Below, one piece after another: positions 22,181 to 33,155 of a stretch of DNA of 64,000 nt. The notes under the pieces were generated by a model. The model saw only the letters and a program-made list of their open reading frames with translations, was not told the DNA's origin and made no database searches. The position numbers were made by a program, and so were the translations under genes. This stretch comes from Macrothele yani (taxonomy: Eukaryota; Arthropoda; Arachnida; Araneae; Macrothelidae). Each line of letters begins with the position of its first letter. Positions within the stretch are counted from its first letter, which is position 1. Location of the stretch: the NCBI GenBank assembly GCA_039090855.1, contig CM077011.1, positions 39,637,501-39,701,500 of the forward strand, in the 5' to 3' direction.

Positions 22181-22684
22181 CATAGGACAAGATTTGACAC
22201 ATTTCGAAAAGGGCATGACCATCGTCTAGAGAAAGGAGTGGAAGAATCTGGAAAACGGCGAACTTTGTCGGCTGGTCAAAGGCTGTCGTAATGAAGGTGG
22301 ACCGAGAGTGTACGGAAAGAAGCACAAAGCACAACCAGCGGATGAACATTGGATGGCTGCAGATGCTTACATTCTTAATGCACGGGGTGACAGACGCCTC
22401 TGCCGTATTTTCCGGAACAAAAGGTGTGCTACCTTAGCACATTGACCATGGTTTGCAACGATGGAGCTCATTGGCTACAGTGCAACGATCACTCCACCGT
22501 ATGGCCATACGGAAAACACATAACCACAGCACGCCATCGGTGACAACGACTGTAGATTGCCATACAACATCTGGAGTGGACTGTGGAAAATTGAGCAAAG
22601 GTTGCCTTCTCTGATGAATCACGTTCCCTACGCCCACGAGGGGATGGACGGTTACAGGTAAAGAAAACAGCCTCAGAGAATATG

Positions 22685-22887
22685 GTACAGGAAGTTTTGA
22701 CCCCACAAGTACAGGGAGTTTTTACCCCACGAATACAGGAAGTTGTGACCCCACGAGTACAGGACGTTGTGACCCCACGAGTACAGGAAGTTGTGACCCC
22801 ACGAGTACAGGAAGTTTTGACCTCACAAGTACAGGAAGCTGTGACCCCACGAGTACAGGAAGCTGTGACCCCACGGGTACAGGAAGG
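22685..22887 (+). repeat. 24-bp minisatellite, about 8.5 copies
   Basis: Unit gtacaggaagttgtgacccc plus acga, repeated with 0-4 differences per copy. At 24 bp it keeps the frame and encodes an eight-residue repeat (VTPRVQEV) inside a transposase relic. Confidence 0.95.
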
Positions 22888-23375
22888 TGCCAAAGGTGTT
22901 GCTTAGGACGCTATTTTCCTGGGGCACCTTCGGTTCCCTGTTAGCGATGAATAGTCACTTGAACGTCAACGCTACCTATATATAATTTCAGAGCACGTTC
23001 ATCCGCTTATGCTGACAGTGTTTTCAGACCTCGGTGAAGTGTTTTAACAGAACAACGCAACGTGTCATAAGGTTCCTATCGTACAGGACCAGTTCGACAA
23101 TGGCTTTCGCTTTCTCCCATGGCTGCCCATTTTTCCTAAAACGAAGCCAATTGAACATACACTGGTCACAAAAAGTTAGGTATATTGCACAAAATGAAGA
23201 ATGTATGTATTTGCTCAAGCAACACGCATTGACACAATATAATTGAGGCTACATGACACAAACAATAAAGGGTACATTTACAAAAACAATTTATTGTGAA
23301 ATTTCTGCACACAACAAAGTAGCACTGCAATGTAGACAAAATGGAAAATTCGGAGAATGTCCGTACCTCTGGATT

Positions 23376-24560
23376 TCAGTACCCGATAACACCACCTCTG
23401 TGTTGAAGAACGTCTTGACACTTAGGAAGCACACTTGCAATGACATTATTGATGAGTGTATGTGGCAGCTCGTCTGATATTACAGGCAACAGTTTACGGA
23501 GGTCTTCCTTGTACTGGGGTATGGAATGTGTTATCCAGACATTGCTGTAGAGGATCCCAAATGTTTCCAATAGGATTAAGACCAGAAGACCTCGGAGGCA
23601 GGTGTAGCAATTCAATCCCATGATTTTCCAGTTTCTGAAGCACGCTCCAGTTACGGAGAGTGTTTGCATTGTCATCGAGAAAACGGAATGCATGTCCAAA
23701 AGCAACGTGAAACAGTGTCACATTGGCACGATGATCTCGTTTTGGTACACTGAGGCATTCCTGTTGCCTTGACAAACATACAAAGAAGTGCTGCCATTAA
23801 AACACACTCCTGCCCAGACTGGAACTGACTGCTGCTGTTAAGGATAGACGGACTGCACATAGTGTAGTTGCATTCATGTGCCGGATCTCCTCCACATGTG
23901 CGCTTGTAGAGTATGAGGATAAAGAGCGAAACTGGATACGTCTGTGAACAGTACAAGGTGCCACTCTGTATTTCATGAGATGTACTGTTGGACCCTGGTA
24001 CATCTTTAGGACAATGATTTGAGGTCAATGATATACATCTCATCTCCACCGGATCTCCTCCACACGTGTCCACGTCGAGTGTCAATATAAAGAGCGAAAC
24101 GGGATTCGTCTGTGAAAAGTACATTGTGCCACTCTGAATTTCATGACATGTACCGTTGGACCCATGTACATTTTTGACGACGGTGTGCTGATGTCCGTGA
24201 CTTACATCTCGGTGGCTTCATTGGTCTCAGTCCGTACTCGTGAAGCTGGTTTCATACCGTTTGAGTGCATACTGTGACACAAGAAGCAGCTCGAAGTGAT
24301 TCCCGCAGTTGGCTACTGGTGATACTAAACCCTCGCCGAACACTTACTCTCAGGTAGCGATATTGCCTCCTGGTGGTTTTTCTTGGGCGACCACTCCTTG
24401 ATCAATCCGCAATATTTCCATGCTGTAGAAATCTTGTGTGTATCTAACTTACTGCACTTTGCGAAACTCCTAAAGCAGCAACCACATACATCTGCCATAC
24501 ACCCGCCTGTAACATACCAACAGCCCCATTTTGTATTGTCAATGCTTAAAGATCGTGTGT
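23376..24560 (-). pseudogene. Tc1-like transposase relic with duplicated first-Asp region
   Basis: The N-terminal HTH (AVGMLQAGVWQMYVVAALGV, near 24530-24470) is followed by two tandem versions of the first catalytic region. These read VLFTDESRFALYIDTRRGHV and VLFTDVSSFALYPHTLQ. Then come FLDDNANTLRNW (second Asp) and PPRSSGLNPIGNIWD, in which the catalytic Glu is Gly. The end GGVIGY-stop is typical. Frameshifts separate the parts. Confidence 0.85.
23881..24216. repeat. 168-bp tandem duplication within the transposase
   Basis: The block starting ccggatctcctccaca at 23881 recurs at 24049. The offset of 168 bp equals 56 codons, so the duplication is in frame and doubles the segment around the first catalytic Asp. 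Confidence 0.9.
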
Positions 24561-25029
24561 TCATCATTTCGGTTTAATCCCACACTGAAGACAATATATT
24601 CAGCAAATTTCTAGACCAAGCCCTGAAAAGACCCGTTTTCCATTTCTCAAAGGGTGATTTCATTGGCACGTGCTATGTCGTCATGATGCTAATTTACATA
24701 TGACGTAGCTACCAATGCTGATAAGCAATCTCCAGCAGTCACTAAATTTCCATATACTGTAAAACCGTTTTTCCTTCCAAACCACAATATCCCTAAATTT
24801 ATTGTGACCAGTGTATTTGAGACCATATGGATCGGCATCTGCGGAATATGGATGGTTCGCCACCGACACTGCACTAGTAACGGGCAGCACTTACGTGCAT
24901 ATGCTTCGACATGCCAGTGAAAAACTTCCAGCAAGTAGTGGAGTTCGTGCTTCGGCGCATGATCTCAACAATGGCGTGTCACGGAGGACCAGCACAAAAC
25001 TGTATAAGTAGTCATAATATATAAAATTC

Positions 25030-25900
25030 CCAGTCAATATGAGTCAATTGATTTTACAGTTGAAACTGAGGACAACAACACTTTAGCCTTTTTAGATGTA
25101 TGGTTGGTCCGTAACCCTCGTTCTAACTAAGTGACTTATTCAGTATTCAGGAAATTGGATTCGTGTACGTCAATTATTCCATACTCATCGGCTCATCTCT
25201 GGTGTCAAAAAACATCGGCCATCACCTATTTCTTGAGACTCTACCCACTCGGCAACCCAGCTCCTACGCCGTCAAGAAATCAACAACATAGTTGGTATTT
25301 CTGAGGAACATGGATATACTGCACAGATGGTGTATCGACTGCTTGGTAGACTACAGAAGAATAACTTATCTACATTACAACCAGTCAATAAACGACCAAA
25401 GACATTTGTAGGATCAGTCATGTATGATCCTTGGATAACGTTTGCCCTAAAAGGATCTGTAAAAGACATCTCATTAATTTTGGGGAAAGAACTATTAACT
25501 TGCTCTCTTCCATCAAGAGCGACCGCGATTCAGTGGACTTAACATATAAGTATGGTGTATACCTGATACCTTTGGAGCCTGTACTGCCCACGGAAACAGA
25601 AAAAGTATACATAGGATCTACTTTTCGGACTCTCAGGACTAGGTTGGCTGAACATAAGTTTGATATAAGAATGAAAGCAAATTCGACCGCGATGTCATGT
25701 TTAGTCAGCCAGGGCTCCCACGTTCCAGTTTGGGTTCATGTTTCTGTACTCAACGTTTCGATGTCCAGATCACACCTCAGGTTTACAGAAAGCATTTTCA
25801 TTCATTCTTTCGGGGATAGAGTGTGCAGCGATAACACACCGGAACTCATACCGCTTCCTTGGAAATCGGCACTTCCTGATTATACCGACTATTGTTCCCG
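25030..25900 (+). pseudogene. Penelope-like element, C-terminal relic with GIY-YIG endonuclease
   Basis: Penelope-like retroelements join a reverse transcriptase to a GIY-YIG endonuclease. Here the end of the RT is seen (FTVETEDNNTLAFLDVWLVR near 25050, then EHGYTAQMVYRLLGR). It is followed by YKYGVYLIPLEP and EKVYIGSTFRTLRTRLAEHK, which carry the GIY and YIG signatures and the conserved Arg. The RT catalytic core is absent and frames change, so this is a 5'-truncated dead copy. A GIY-YIG-bearing relative outside Penelope is possible but less likely given the FLDV phrase. Confidence 0.75.
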
Positions 25901-26019
25901 GAGGTATTCCTGTACAAACAACTCTATGACTCCAACAACTACAATATCCAATCAAACTTTGGATTATGTTGACTCCTTCCAGCGATCACGTCAATTATGT
26001 TGAGGGCTGTTCCCGTTGC

Positions 26020-26047
26020 GTATATATATATATATATATATATATAT
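26020..26047. repeat. (TA)n microsatellite
   Basis: About 13 TA dinucleotides, roughly 120 bp past the last recognisable Penelope-like coding sequence. Confidence 0.9.
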
Positions 26048-26049
26048 TG

Positions 26050-28219
26050 TGTATTGCCAGCACTTGTAACATCTGATGATGGTTTGTATTTTACGATCCG
26101 AAAGGTCTTATGTAAGGTTTTATCTATAGCCATTAAAGGTTTTATGGGTTTTACTCTTATTTTAATCGTGCACAGGCGATAGTCATTTGATTGGTTTTGA
26201 TTGAATTGGCACGAATAGTTTTTTTGGACATTTTGAACATAGTCATAGGGATTTGCTCTTGCAATGTATTCCCCATCCTAAAAGTCCTATTGAAAAATAT
26301 TATAGGGGTACAATTCACTAAGAAGGACAGAAAGACACTAAGAATATTGTATGTTTTAAATAACGCGTAGTCTTTAAGTTATGGGATACATATCTTCTCT
26401 TTCTCTGATGGGCGCATCTAGAAATCCGATTCAAAATATTCTTTTAGTGGCAGTTAGGGGATATTTTTCGTTTTTCTTTTCCATATTTTGCAGCTAATAA
26501 GTTGAAAATGTTTTCAACCGAAGTAGCAGTTCCTCTTCAAAAATATCGATTTAAAGAATTTCTTCTGCATAGGATATCAGTCACTATCACAAAAGTTTAC
26601 GTACGTTCTGTATTTTTAGTGATGGCAATATATCTACTAGAAAAGGAAGGGATTGTGTCTATTTGAATCCACATTCCAGAAATGTATCTGAAGCAGGAGA
26701 AAGCTCCTTGCTTTAGTTGGATTTCTTTGAATAGCATTTATCGTGAATTTTATGTTATGGAAATAAGGTTTTATAGCAGGAGTGCAAAAGCACATTTCTA
26801 TCTGAAGCTGTTTCTGTTATTTTAAAAGATCCGTAAAAAATATTTGTACCCCACAATTGCATTCGTTATGGAGGCAGATTGTTAGTTGCCATGAACTTTT
26901 AGTCTTAAAATTCTCTATGCTAGAAAGTGTTCGATGAGAAGCACACATTTTATCTTACCGCACTTTCTTTAGATATAAATTAGCTGCTTATTAGTACGGT
27001 GTCGTTTTTCTTGTTATAGAGTGTTTCTACAAATATTTTGTTGAAGCCATTATGGAAATGATGTTTGCAAATTTGCTACTTCTTTTAACAAAAATTATTT
27101 CTTTGCAATATGTGCGACGTCACTTAAAAACGTTAGGTACATAGGTGTGAAACTATCACTAAAAATAAGCAAAGGAAGTGAAGTGATAGTATTATGCATG
27201 TATATGAGAAAGATCGGCTTTATAAGTGGTACATAAAATGTTTCAGAAATTGATGGTTAACAGTGCACATGTAAATCTACATAATGTCTTTGAATTTGAT
27301 TAGAAAACATTACAAGTAGTTGTACTTCCTTCACTTTACCTTGTGGATGTTAAACTCCATAATAGACACCACGCCTAAGAAAAAAAATGGCTCTCACTCA
27401 GATCAAGTGTCAAATTATTTAGTCGTAGGTAAACAATGAAGTAAATCCTTCTCCACACCAAATCGTGGACTGTGTATGTTCGGAGGTGGCTGAGAAATAT
27501 TAGAAACATAAATTTCATTGAAACATCATTTCCTTGATTTTTTTAATACAAGTATTGGAAAAACATTTTAAGTTTTCGTTGTGCTAATCCTACTTTCTTC
27601 GAAACTGAAGAAATGAAGTCTTGTGTGGCTGTCGAGTTTCGGTTTGGAAAATGGTTCTGTCGTGATATCAGAAACCACGTCCTTTATTTTATAGTCAATG
27701 AGATAACTGAGGTATCCAATTTCATGGTGATAACTTAATTGTTGCTAACTTATCATCCATCACCGTTGTTCGTAAACTTTGAGTCCCACATATTCCCTTA
27801 GATTTAAAATTCAGATAATTGTGCAGAGTGTTCTACTGTGACATATTGAATCGAACACGCACAACACGATTGAGTTTAATCGAGTTACAAGATGTGTCGT
27901 TATTTCCAAAAAACTCAGATACCCTGACATACTGTACATGCTCTGCCTTCTCAAAACTGAGCTCGATCTGTGTCATTGTACACTTTCAATAGTTGCTTTT
28001 CATTAGAAGATGTTAGTAGCTTGTAATCTTTTTCTGCCATAGCAATCGATTTACTCTTATAACAGCATTGCAGTCTCCTTGTCGTGGATTTTCACATCAA
28101 CATAAAATGCTTTTTAACACTGCTGTATCAGCTCTTGTATTCGTAACTATGTAAAGGACATCTCACACTTCTTGGCGGTATTTCGGTTGCATAGCAATTA
28201 TTTGTCACTTCTTTCTATA
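26050..28219. other. no gene seen
   Basis: AT-rich. A faint unit of the ~146-bp repeat family (gggcgcatctagaaatccga near 26409) is the only structure noticed. Confidence 0.45.
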
Positions 28220-28221
28220 TA

Positions 28222-29651
28222 CACTGACGGAAAAAAATCCCATTACCACGAACAAATAGTTGTAGAGGAATGAAATGGCGGCAATACATTTGTATAGGTA
28301 ACATATTTAATCGGTTAAGGTTTCAAGATCACAGCTTAATGTAAGCGCGAAAAGAGCCATTTTAAATGTGAAATGCTGGTACATTAATAACCGGTGTAAC
28401 CGCCAGAATGTTGAATGCAAGCACGCAAACGTTCGTGCATTGTGTCGTACAGGTGCTGGATGTCAGTTTGTGGGATCGAGTTCAATGCCTGTTGCACTTG
28501 GTCGGTCAATACAGGGACGATTGATGCTGGTTGGGGGTGACGCTGGAGTTGTCGTCCAATGATGTCCCATACGTGCTCGATTGGTGAAAGAGTTGGTGAT
28601 CTAGCAGGCCACGGCAACATGTCGACACTCTGTAGAGCATGTTGGGTTACAACAGCGGTATGCGGGCGAGCGTTATCCTGTTGGAAAACACCCCCTGGAA
28701 TGCTGTTCATGAATGGCAGCACAACAGGTTGAATCACCAGACCGACGTACACGTGTGCCGTCAGGGTGCGTGGGATAACCACGAGAGGGCTCCTGCTGTC
28801 ATAGGAAATTGCTCCCCAGACCATAACTTCCGGTGTAGGTCCAGTGTGTCTCGGCCGCAGACAGGTTGGGTGCAGGCGCTCACCTGGCCTCCTTCTAACC
28901 AACACACGGCCATCACTGGCACCCAGGCAGAACCGGCTTTCATCAGAAAACACAACAGATCTCCACTCCGTCCTCCACTGAACTCTAGCTTGACACCACT
29001 GACGTCGCAAACGGCAGTGGTTTGGAGTAAGTGAAATGCACGCTACAGGGCGTCAGGCTCGGAGCTGTCCTTCAAGTAACCGATTTGTAACAGTTCGTTG
29101 TGTCACTGTGGTGGCAACTGCAGCTCGAATCGCTGCCGCAGACGCGGTACGATGCGCCACGGCCATACGCCGTACACGGCGATTTTCCCTCTCAGTAGTG
29201 CCACGTGGCCGGCCGGAACCCGGTCTTCTTGAGGCAGTACCTTCCCTTGACCACCGCTGCCAACAATCATGCACAGTGGCTACATTCCTGCCAAGTCGTT
29301 CTGCAATATTGCGGAAAGAACATCCACCTTTTCGTAGCCCTATTACACGACCTCGTTCAAACTCCGTGAGCTGTTGATAATGGTTTCTTCGTCTTCTTAA
29401 CTTAAAGGCATTCTTGACTAACATCAACACCCGACGTCGAATGTCAACGATAACTAACGCTCACGAACGTTACAGCGCGTATTTACAGCAAACCTGCTTT
29501 GCATGTTCCGAGGGGCGCTACTGGCGCCACACGTATGAGCCGAGCGCGAAATTTGCATAGACCTCATCTTACAGATGTATTCTCACCGCCTACCAACTGT
29601 CGTTTATCTAACACAACCTCTTCTTGGTGTTGGGATTTTTTCCCGTCAATG
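28222..29651 (-). mobile_element. Tc1-like element, near-intact
   Basis: Inverted ends cactgacggaaaaaaatccc and gggattttttcccgtcaatg are flanked by TA (28220-28221 and 29652-29653). The 1430-bp length is normal for an autonomous Tc1. Both ends and the gene are present. Confidence 0.95.
28384..29430 (-). pseudogene. Tc1-like transposase, one nonsense codon
   Basis: The frame is continuous over 349 codons from MLMLVKNAFKLRRRRNHYQQ to GGYTGY-stop, with a single TGA (29053-29055) within LRA-stop-RPVACIS, where a sense codon such as Arg is expected. N-terminal HTH: LTEFERGRVIGLRKGGCSF. Second HTH with GRPRGTTERENRRVRR, an AT-hook-like stretch. Catalytic core: VVFSDESRF, FQQDNARPHTA and LSPIEHVWDIIG, with the DD34E triad intact. 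It is dead only through one base change unless the stop is read through. It is related to the copy at 60.1 kb. Confidence 0.95.
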
Positions 29652-29911
29652 TAGTTAATAACGATTAACTGGTTTCCATAAGCATCTTTCAGCTGGAACT
29701 TTTAGATCTTCAATTTTATTTCGATGTATCTGTAAATACTTCACATCTGCATTCGCAACAGCTTCTATTCTTACAAAGTATTTCATATCTTTAAAATTTG
29801 TAGTTACACAATTTTGCTTGATGGCTTTTCATAACTAAATTAATGTGTTTACCATTTTAGCACTTAACACATAGCATCCATATGCCGAATTCCATGAATT
29901 CTTTTATATAT

Positions 29912-30290
29912 TTTTTTGTTGGAGGTTTAGAGCAACTCAATGGGCTATAAGCAGTCGCCCGTCTCTAATTTAGGGCCACTGATTCCAGGGAAGGGAGAGA
30001 GCCAGTGCCGTGAGATAAATACACCTTCCATGCCTTTTTTTTTTTTTTTTTTTGATTGGAGGTTTAACGACCACCGTGAGCAACTCAAATGGGCTATAAG
30101 CAGTCGCCCGTCCCTAATTTAGGGTCACTGGTTCCAGGGAAGGGAGAGAGCCAGTGCCGTAAGACAAACACAACATCCATGCCTGACCGGGATTCGAACC
30201 CGGACCCCTTACGGACGAATGATCAGAGGCCAACGCCTTAGACCACTGCGCCACCGGGGCGGCCTTCCATGCCTTACCGGGATTCTTAAA
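29912..30290 (-). mobile_element. SINE, host copy split by another SINE
   Basis: The left part (29912-30034) carries the tail and body. The right remnant (30263-30290) carries the next few bases of the body; the head is lost. A younger SINE sits between them. This copy also lacks the cgaccaccgtg block of the consensus. Confidence 0.88.
30035..30262 (-). mobile_element. SINE nested inside a SINE
   Basis: Full-length inverted copy with a long T run at the left and a complete head at the right. The target-site duplication ccttccatgcc (30024-30034 and 30263-30273) is SINE body sequence of the host copy. Confidence 0.95.
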
Positions 30291-30431
30291 TTTTTTTATT
30301 CTGTGATAAGAGACGAGCTAACTTTTCCTTTTTCAAAGTTTTGATTAAATAGTCGTACTTTTACATTACCATTTCATAATTTATCTGCTTATTTTAAATT
30401 ACAGGGTGACTTGTGAAGTTTACGAACCTTT

Positions 30432-30612
30432 TTTGCCGGTCCTGTGGCCGGGAGGTCTGGTGCTCTGGTTCTGATGGGCCCGGGTTCGTGTCTTTGATGA
30501 CGCATTATAGTGCGCTTGTCTTATGGTTCTGGCTCACTCCCCTCCTTAGAGCCTGTGGCCCAGAAATTCAATCATCACGAGGATAACTACACCCCGAAAA
30601 AAAAAAAAAAGA
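30432..30612 (+). repeat. diverged SINE copy or second SINE subfamily
   Basis: Block order resembles the main SINE (cccgggttcgtg; gcgcttgtcttatgg; ctcactcccctccttagagc), followed by an A run. Strong divergence suggests an old copy or a separate subfamily. Confidence 0.6.
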
Positions 30613-32005
30613 CAGAGCTTGTTTACTTTGTCTTTTCCTTCGAATACTTCCTGTTGTTCCATGCAAACTTCGTCCACTGGTTTTCCATGTACGAATGCAA
30701 TTTTAACATGCACATGCCGAAGAATTTTCATGTCTTTTTTAACGCTTTTACTGAAAAGTACGTTTACTGGAATATATGTTTCATCAAATCACGAACCAAA
30801 AATTTGATGAAAACTATTGACACTGATTTATCTGAACATTTAGTTTCCCTTTCATTTTCGTAATTTTAGATTTTAAAAATCCATTTAAGATGTACAGTTT
30901 TTTTCCGTTTTCCGCTTTTGGTGGTTCTGGTAGTTACTAGGTTTCATCTTTTTTCAAACAATTAAATACTTCTTGAATCGCCTTTCCATTTTATCTGTCC
31001 TCTTTTTGGTGATTCTTGTATTTCAGATTTTGATCAATATTTTGTCTCCCTACCGTACTTTCTTCAATTTTTGAAGAACGTCTGTCTAGTGGTTGTTCTT
31101 TTTACTTTAACTATCGTATTTTCTTGGTTCTGGAGCATCAATCTCCGTTTTTTATTTTTTTACTTTTTCAGATGTCATAAATTTCAGAAACGTATTTTTG
31201 ATATCTTCCTCCCCTTTATTTTTGTTCTTTTTTTTTCTGAACAATAGACTACGAGAAATTTAATTATTCTATTAATATTTCTATTCCATCTATATGGATT
31301 CTGCACCCTTTACTTCTCGCATCACACCCAACAAATGTACGCTCTGTGTCTTTGGTCAACGATAAGGAAAAATATTTTTCACTCAATTAAGTTATTTAAC
31401 TATGTGTGCACCTTTTATATCTTCAGTCGGATATTTTCGTTTGTGAAAGACGAACTTTCCACAAGATATCTTGCAGAACAAAAACCTTTCAGTCTAATCA
31501 CTGAAGCATCCAAGGAAAAAATAAAATGACAATTGATCTGATCCCTCGAAGGCGATTATTCTATTTAATTAAAATATAAGGACTAATGTTATACGAGGAG
31601 TAAAAATAAGATTAAAACAATTAATCGTTGCCGCTCCTGTTGCCGAGAAGTCAGAGGTGTAATTTTCTGGCTAATCATTCCAGATGGGCACGGTACGAGT
31701 CCTAGGTGGGGTGTTTTTTATGAGGTACATTCTGTAAAGGAAATACCCAAAGATTCGTAGTCGTCCAGTTCCCGCTGCTGTACGTCAGAAATCTTAACAG
31801 TAAATGAAGCATATCACTTTCTATGAACTCGTAGTTAGTACTCCTGTAGTAGTTTAATAAGAAACTAAAAGAGACATAATAAGTTGCAAAGCAACATAAG
31901 CAGATCTAAAGAAAGCTAACGTGTGGCAGCACTTTATTTATTATCCGATTTTCCATGTATAGTCTTGTGGAAAAGTTTTGTCCTTAAGTTATTATATTTT
32001 CTGTT
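30613..32005. other. no gene seen; possible tRNA-like stretch near 31634
   Basis: AT-rich. Around 31634-31716, the phrases gttgccgagaagtcagagg and ggtacgagtcctaggtgggg resemble pol III A and B boxes, followed by a T run. I could not fold it convincingly. Confidence 0.35.
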
Positions 32006-32367
32006 TTTTACGCTTTCCAAACGTAGGTTGAAGAAGCGTATATGCTCCAGCTTTGTCCGTCCGTTCGCACGATAACTGGCGTAAAAAAGGTTCGATTTCG
32101 ATGAAATTTTAATATGTGGTAGGGGACCAGCTGGGGACGAACCCTATTTGAAACGGGACAAATGGGGTCAAAGGTCACGACGTAGGAGTGGGATCCATTC
32201 GATTGCACTTATGCTTCATAACTTGCGTAAATATGGTTCGATTTCGATGAAATTTCAGTATGTGGTAGGGGTTCACCTGGGGACGAACCCTATTGGAAAT
32301 GGGCGAAATGGGGTCAAAGGTCAGGAGATAGGATGGCGATACATTCCATCGCCCTTATCCCATATTA

Positions 32368-32813
32368 TTAAGATAGACGTCAAGTAATTTTGCTACCTAT
32401 ACTTCAAATGGAAAAACTTTTGTACATATTTTCTTCACAATTAATGTGTTCCCAAGGATAAAAATTGGATCATCGATTAAAATAATTTCATATTATAACT
32501 TGGAATACTTAATATTTTCTAAAACATAACCATAATTATATTAAAAATCAATAACTTTTCCTTTGGTGGTGTTGAAACCAGAAAACGTATGGCACGACCT
32601 GTACTTTCATGACGTCAGTAGACAAACAAATGTTGGATTGCATAATTATGGTTATGTTTTAGAAAATATTAGGTATTCCAAGTTATAAAATGAAGCTATT
32701 TTAATTGATGTTCAAATTTTCATCCTTGGGAAGGAATTAATTTTGAAGAAAATGTGTACAGAAATTTTTCCATTCGAAGTACAGGAAGCAAATTTACTTG
32801 ACGTTCACCTTAA
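32368..32813. mobile_element. palindromic element flanked by TTAA
   Basis: Arms of about 165 bp (32372-32539 and 32642-32809) are inverted copies around a 102-bp centre. Both ends are flanked by TTAA (32368-32371 and 32810-32813). There is no coding capacity. It interrupts the ~147-bp array. TTAA targets are typical of piggyBac-type elements, but the termini do not show a piggyBac sequence I recognise. Confidence 0.8.
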
Positions 32814-33009
32814 AGGAGCAATTCTTGTATAAACGTAAATTTTATTTTGAAAACGACTCTAAGGATTTTGATGAAAGTCGTTAACCTACCGTTTTCTGGT
32901 ACTAGAAATCGATTTAGCTTGATCTCGACTTTCGGAAAATTCGTTTAGTGTGTTAGATAACCACCCCGAGTTACCACGTTTTTAGTGTAGTGTCATGGCG
33001 TCGTGCCAT

Positions 33010-33155
33010 TAGATGTTGTCGCGCGGTCACGCCATCTGTCTCATTACGTCACGCGTTGTGTGTAGATCCTATTAGAGTTTTAGGACGTCACACTCTTGCT
33101 AGCAGATGGTCGCGATTCCCATCTGCCTCATTACGTCACGCGTTGTGTGCATATG
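33010..33155. repeat. ~89-bp direct repeat pair
   Basis: catctgtctcattacgtcac and catctgcctcattacgtcac, each followed by gcgttgtgtg, recur about 89 bp apart between the palindrome and the resumed array. Confidence 0.75.

Larger units (their letters stand above)
23160..24813 (-). mobile_element. Tc1-like element nested in an older relic
   Basis: The ends cactggtcacaaaa and ttattgtgaccagtg are inverted and flanked by TA (23158-23159 and 24814-24815). The host transposase reading resumes directly across the insertion, proving the order of events: the host element arrived first. Confidence 0.93.
22190..25010 (+). pseudogene. Tc1-like transposase relic, split by a minisatellite and a nested element
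   Basis: A plus-strand relic begins with DLTHFEKGMTIV and reaches the first catalytic region VAFSDESRSLRPRGDGR near 22600. A 24-bp tandem array follows at once. After it the core resumes (YLYIISEHVHPLMLTVF, then QNNATCHKVPIVQDQF with Asp changed to Asn) up to KPIEH (23145-23160). There a second Tc1 element inserted at a TA. Beyond it, from 24816, the C-terminus continues as DHMDRHLRNMDGSPPTL to NFQQVVEFVLRRMIS, ending near 25005. Confidence 0.82.

Noticed and set aside
22685..22887. Coding repeat protein (VTPRVQEV repeats)
   Set aside because: The open frame is short, ends in a stop, and lies inside a transposase relic. The repeat is explained as a minisatellite.
26020..26182. Small Tyr/Ile-rich protein
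   Set aside because: It is translation of the TA dinucleotide run.
31634..31716. tRNA gene
   Set aside because: A- and B-box-like phrases are present but stems could not be paired well by eye. Left as a possible tRNA-like remnant.
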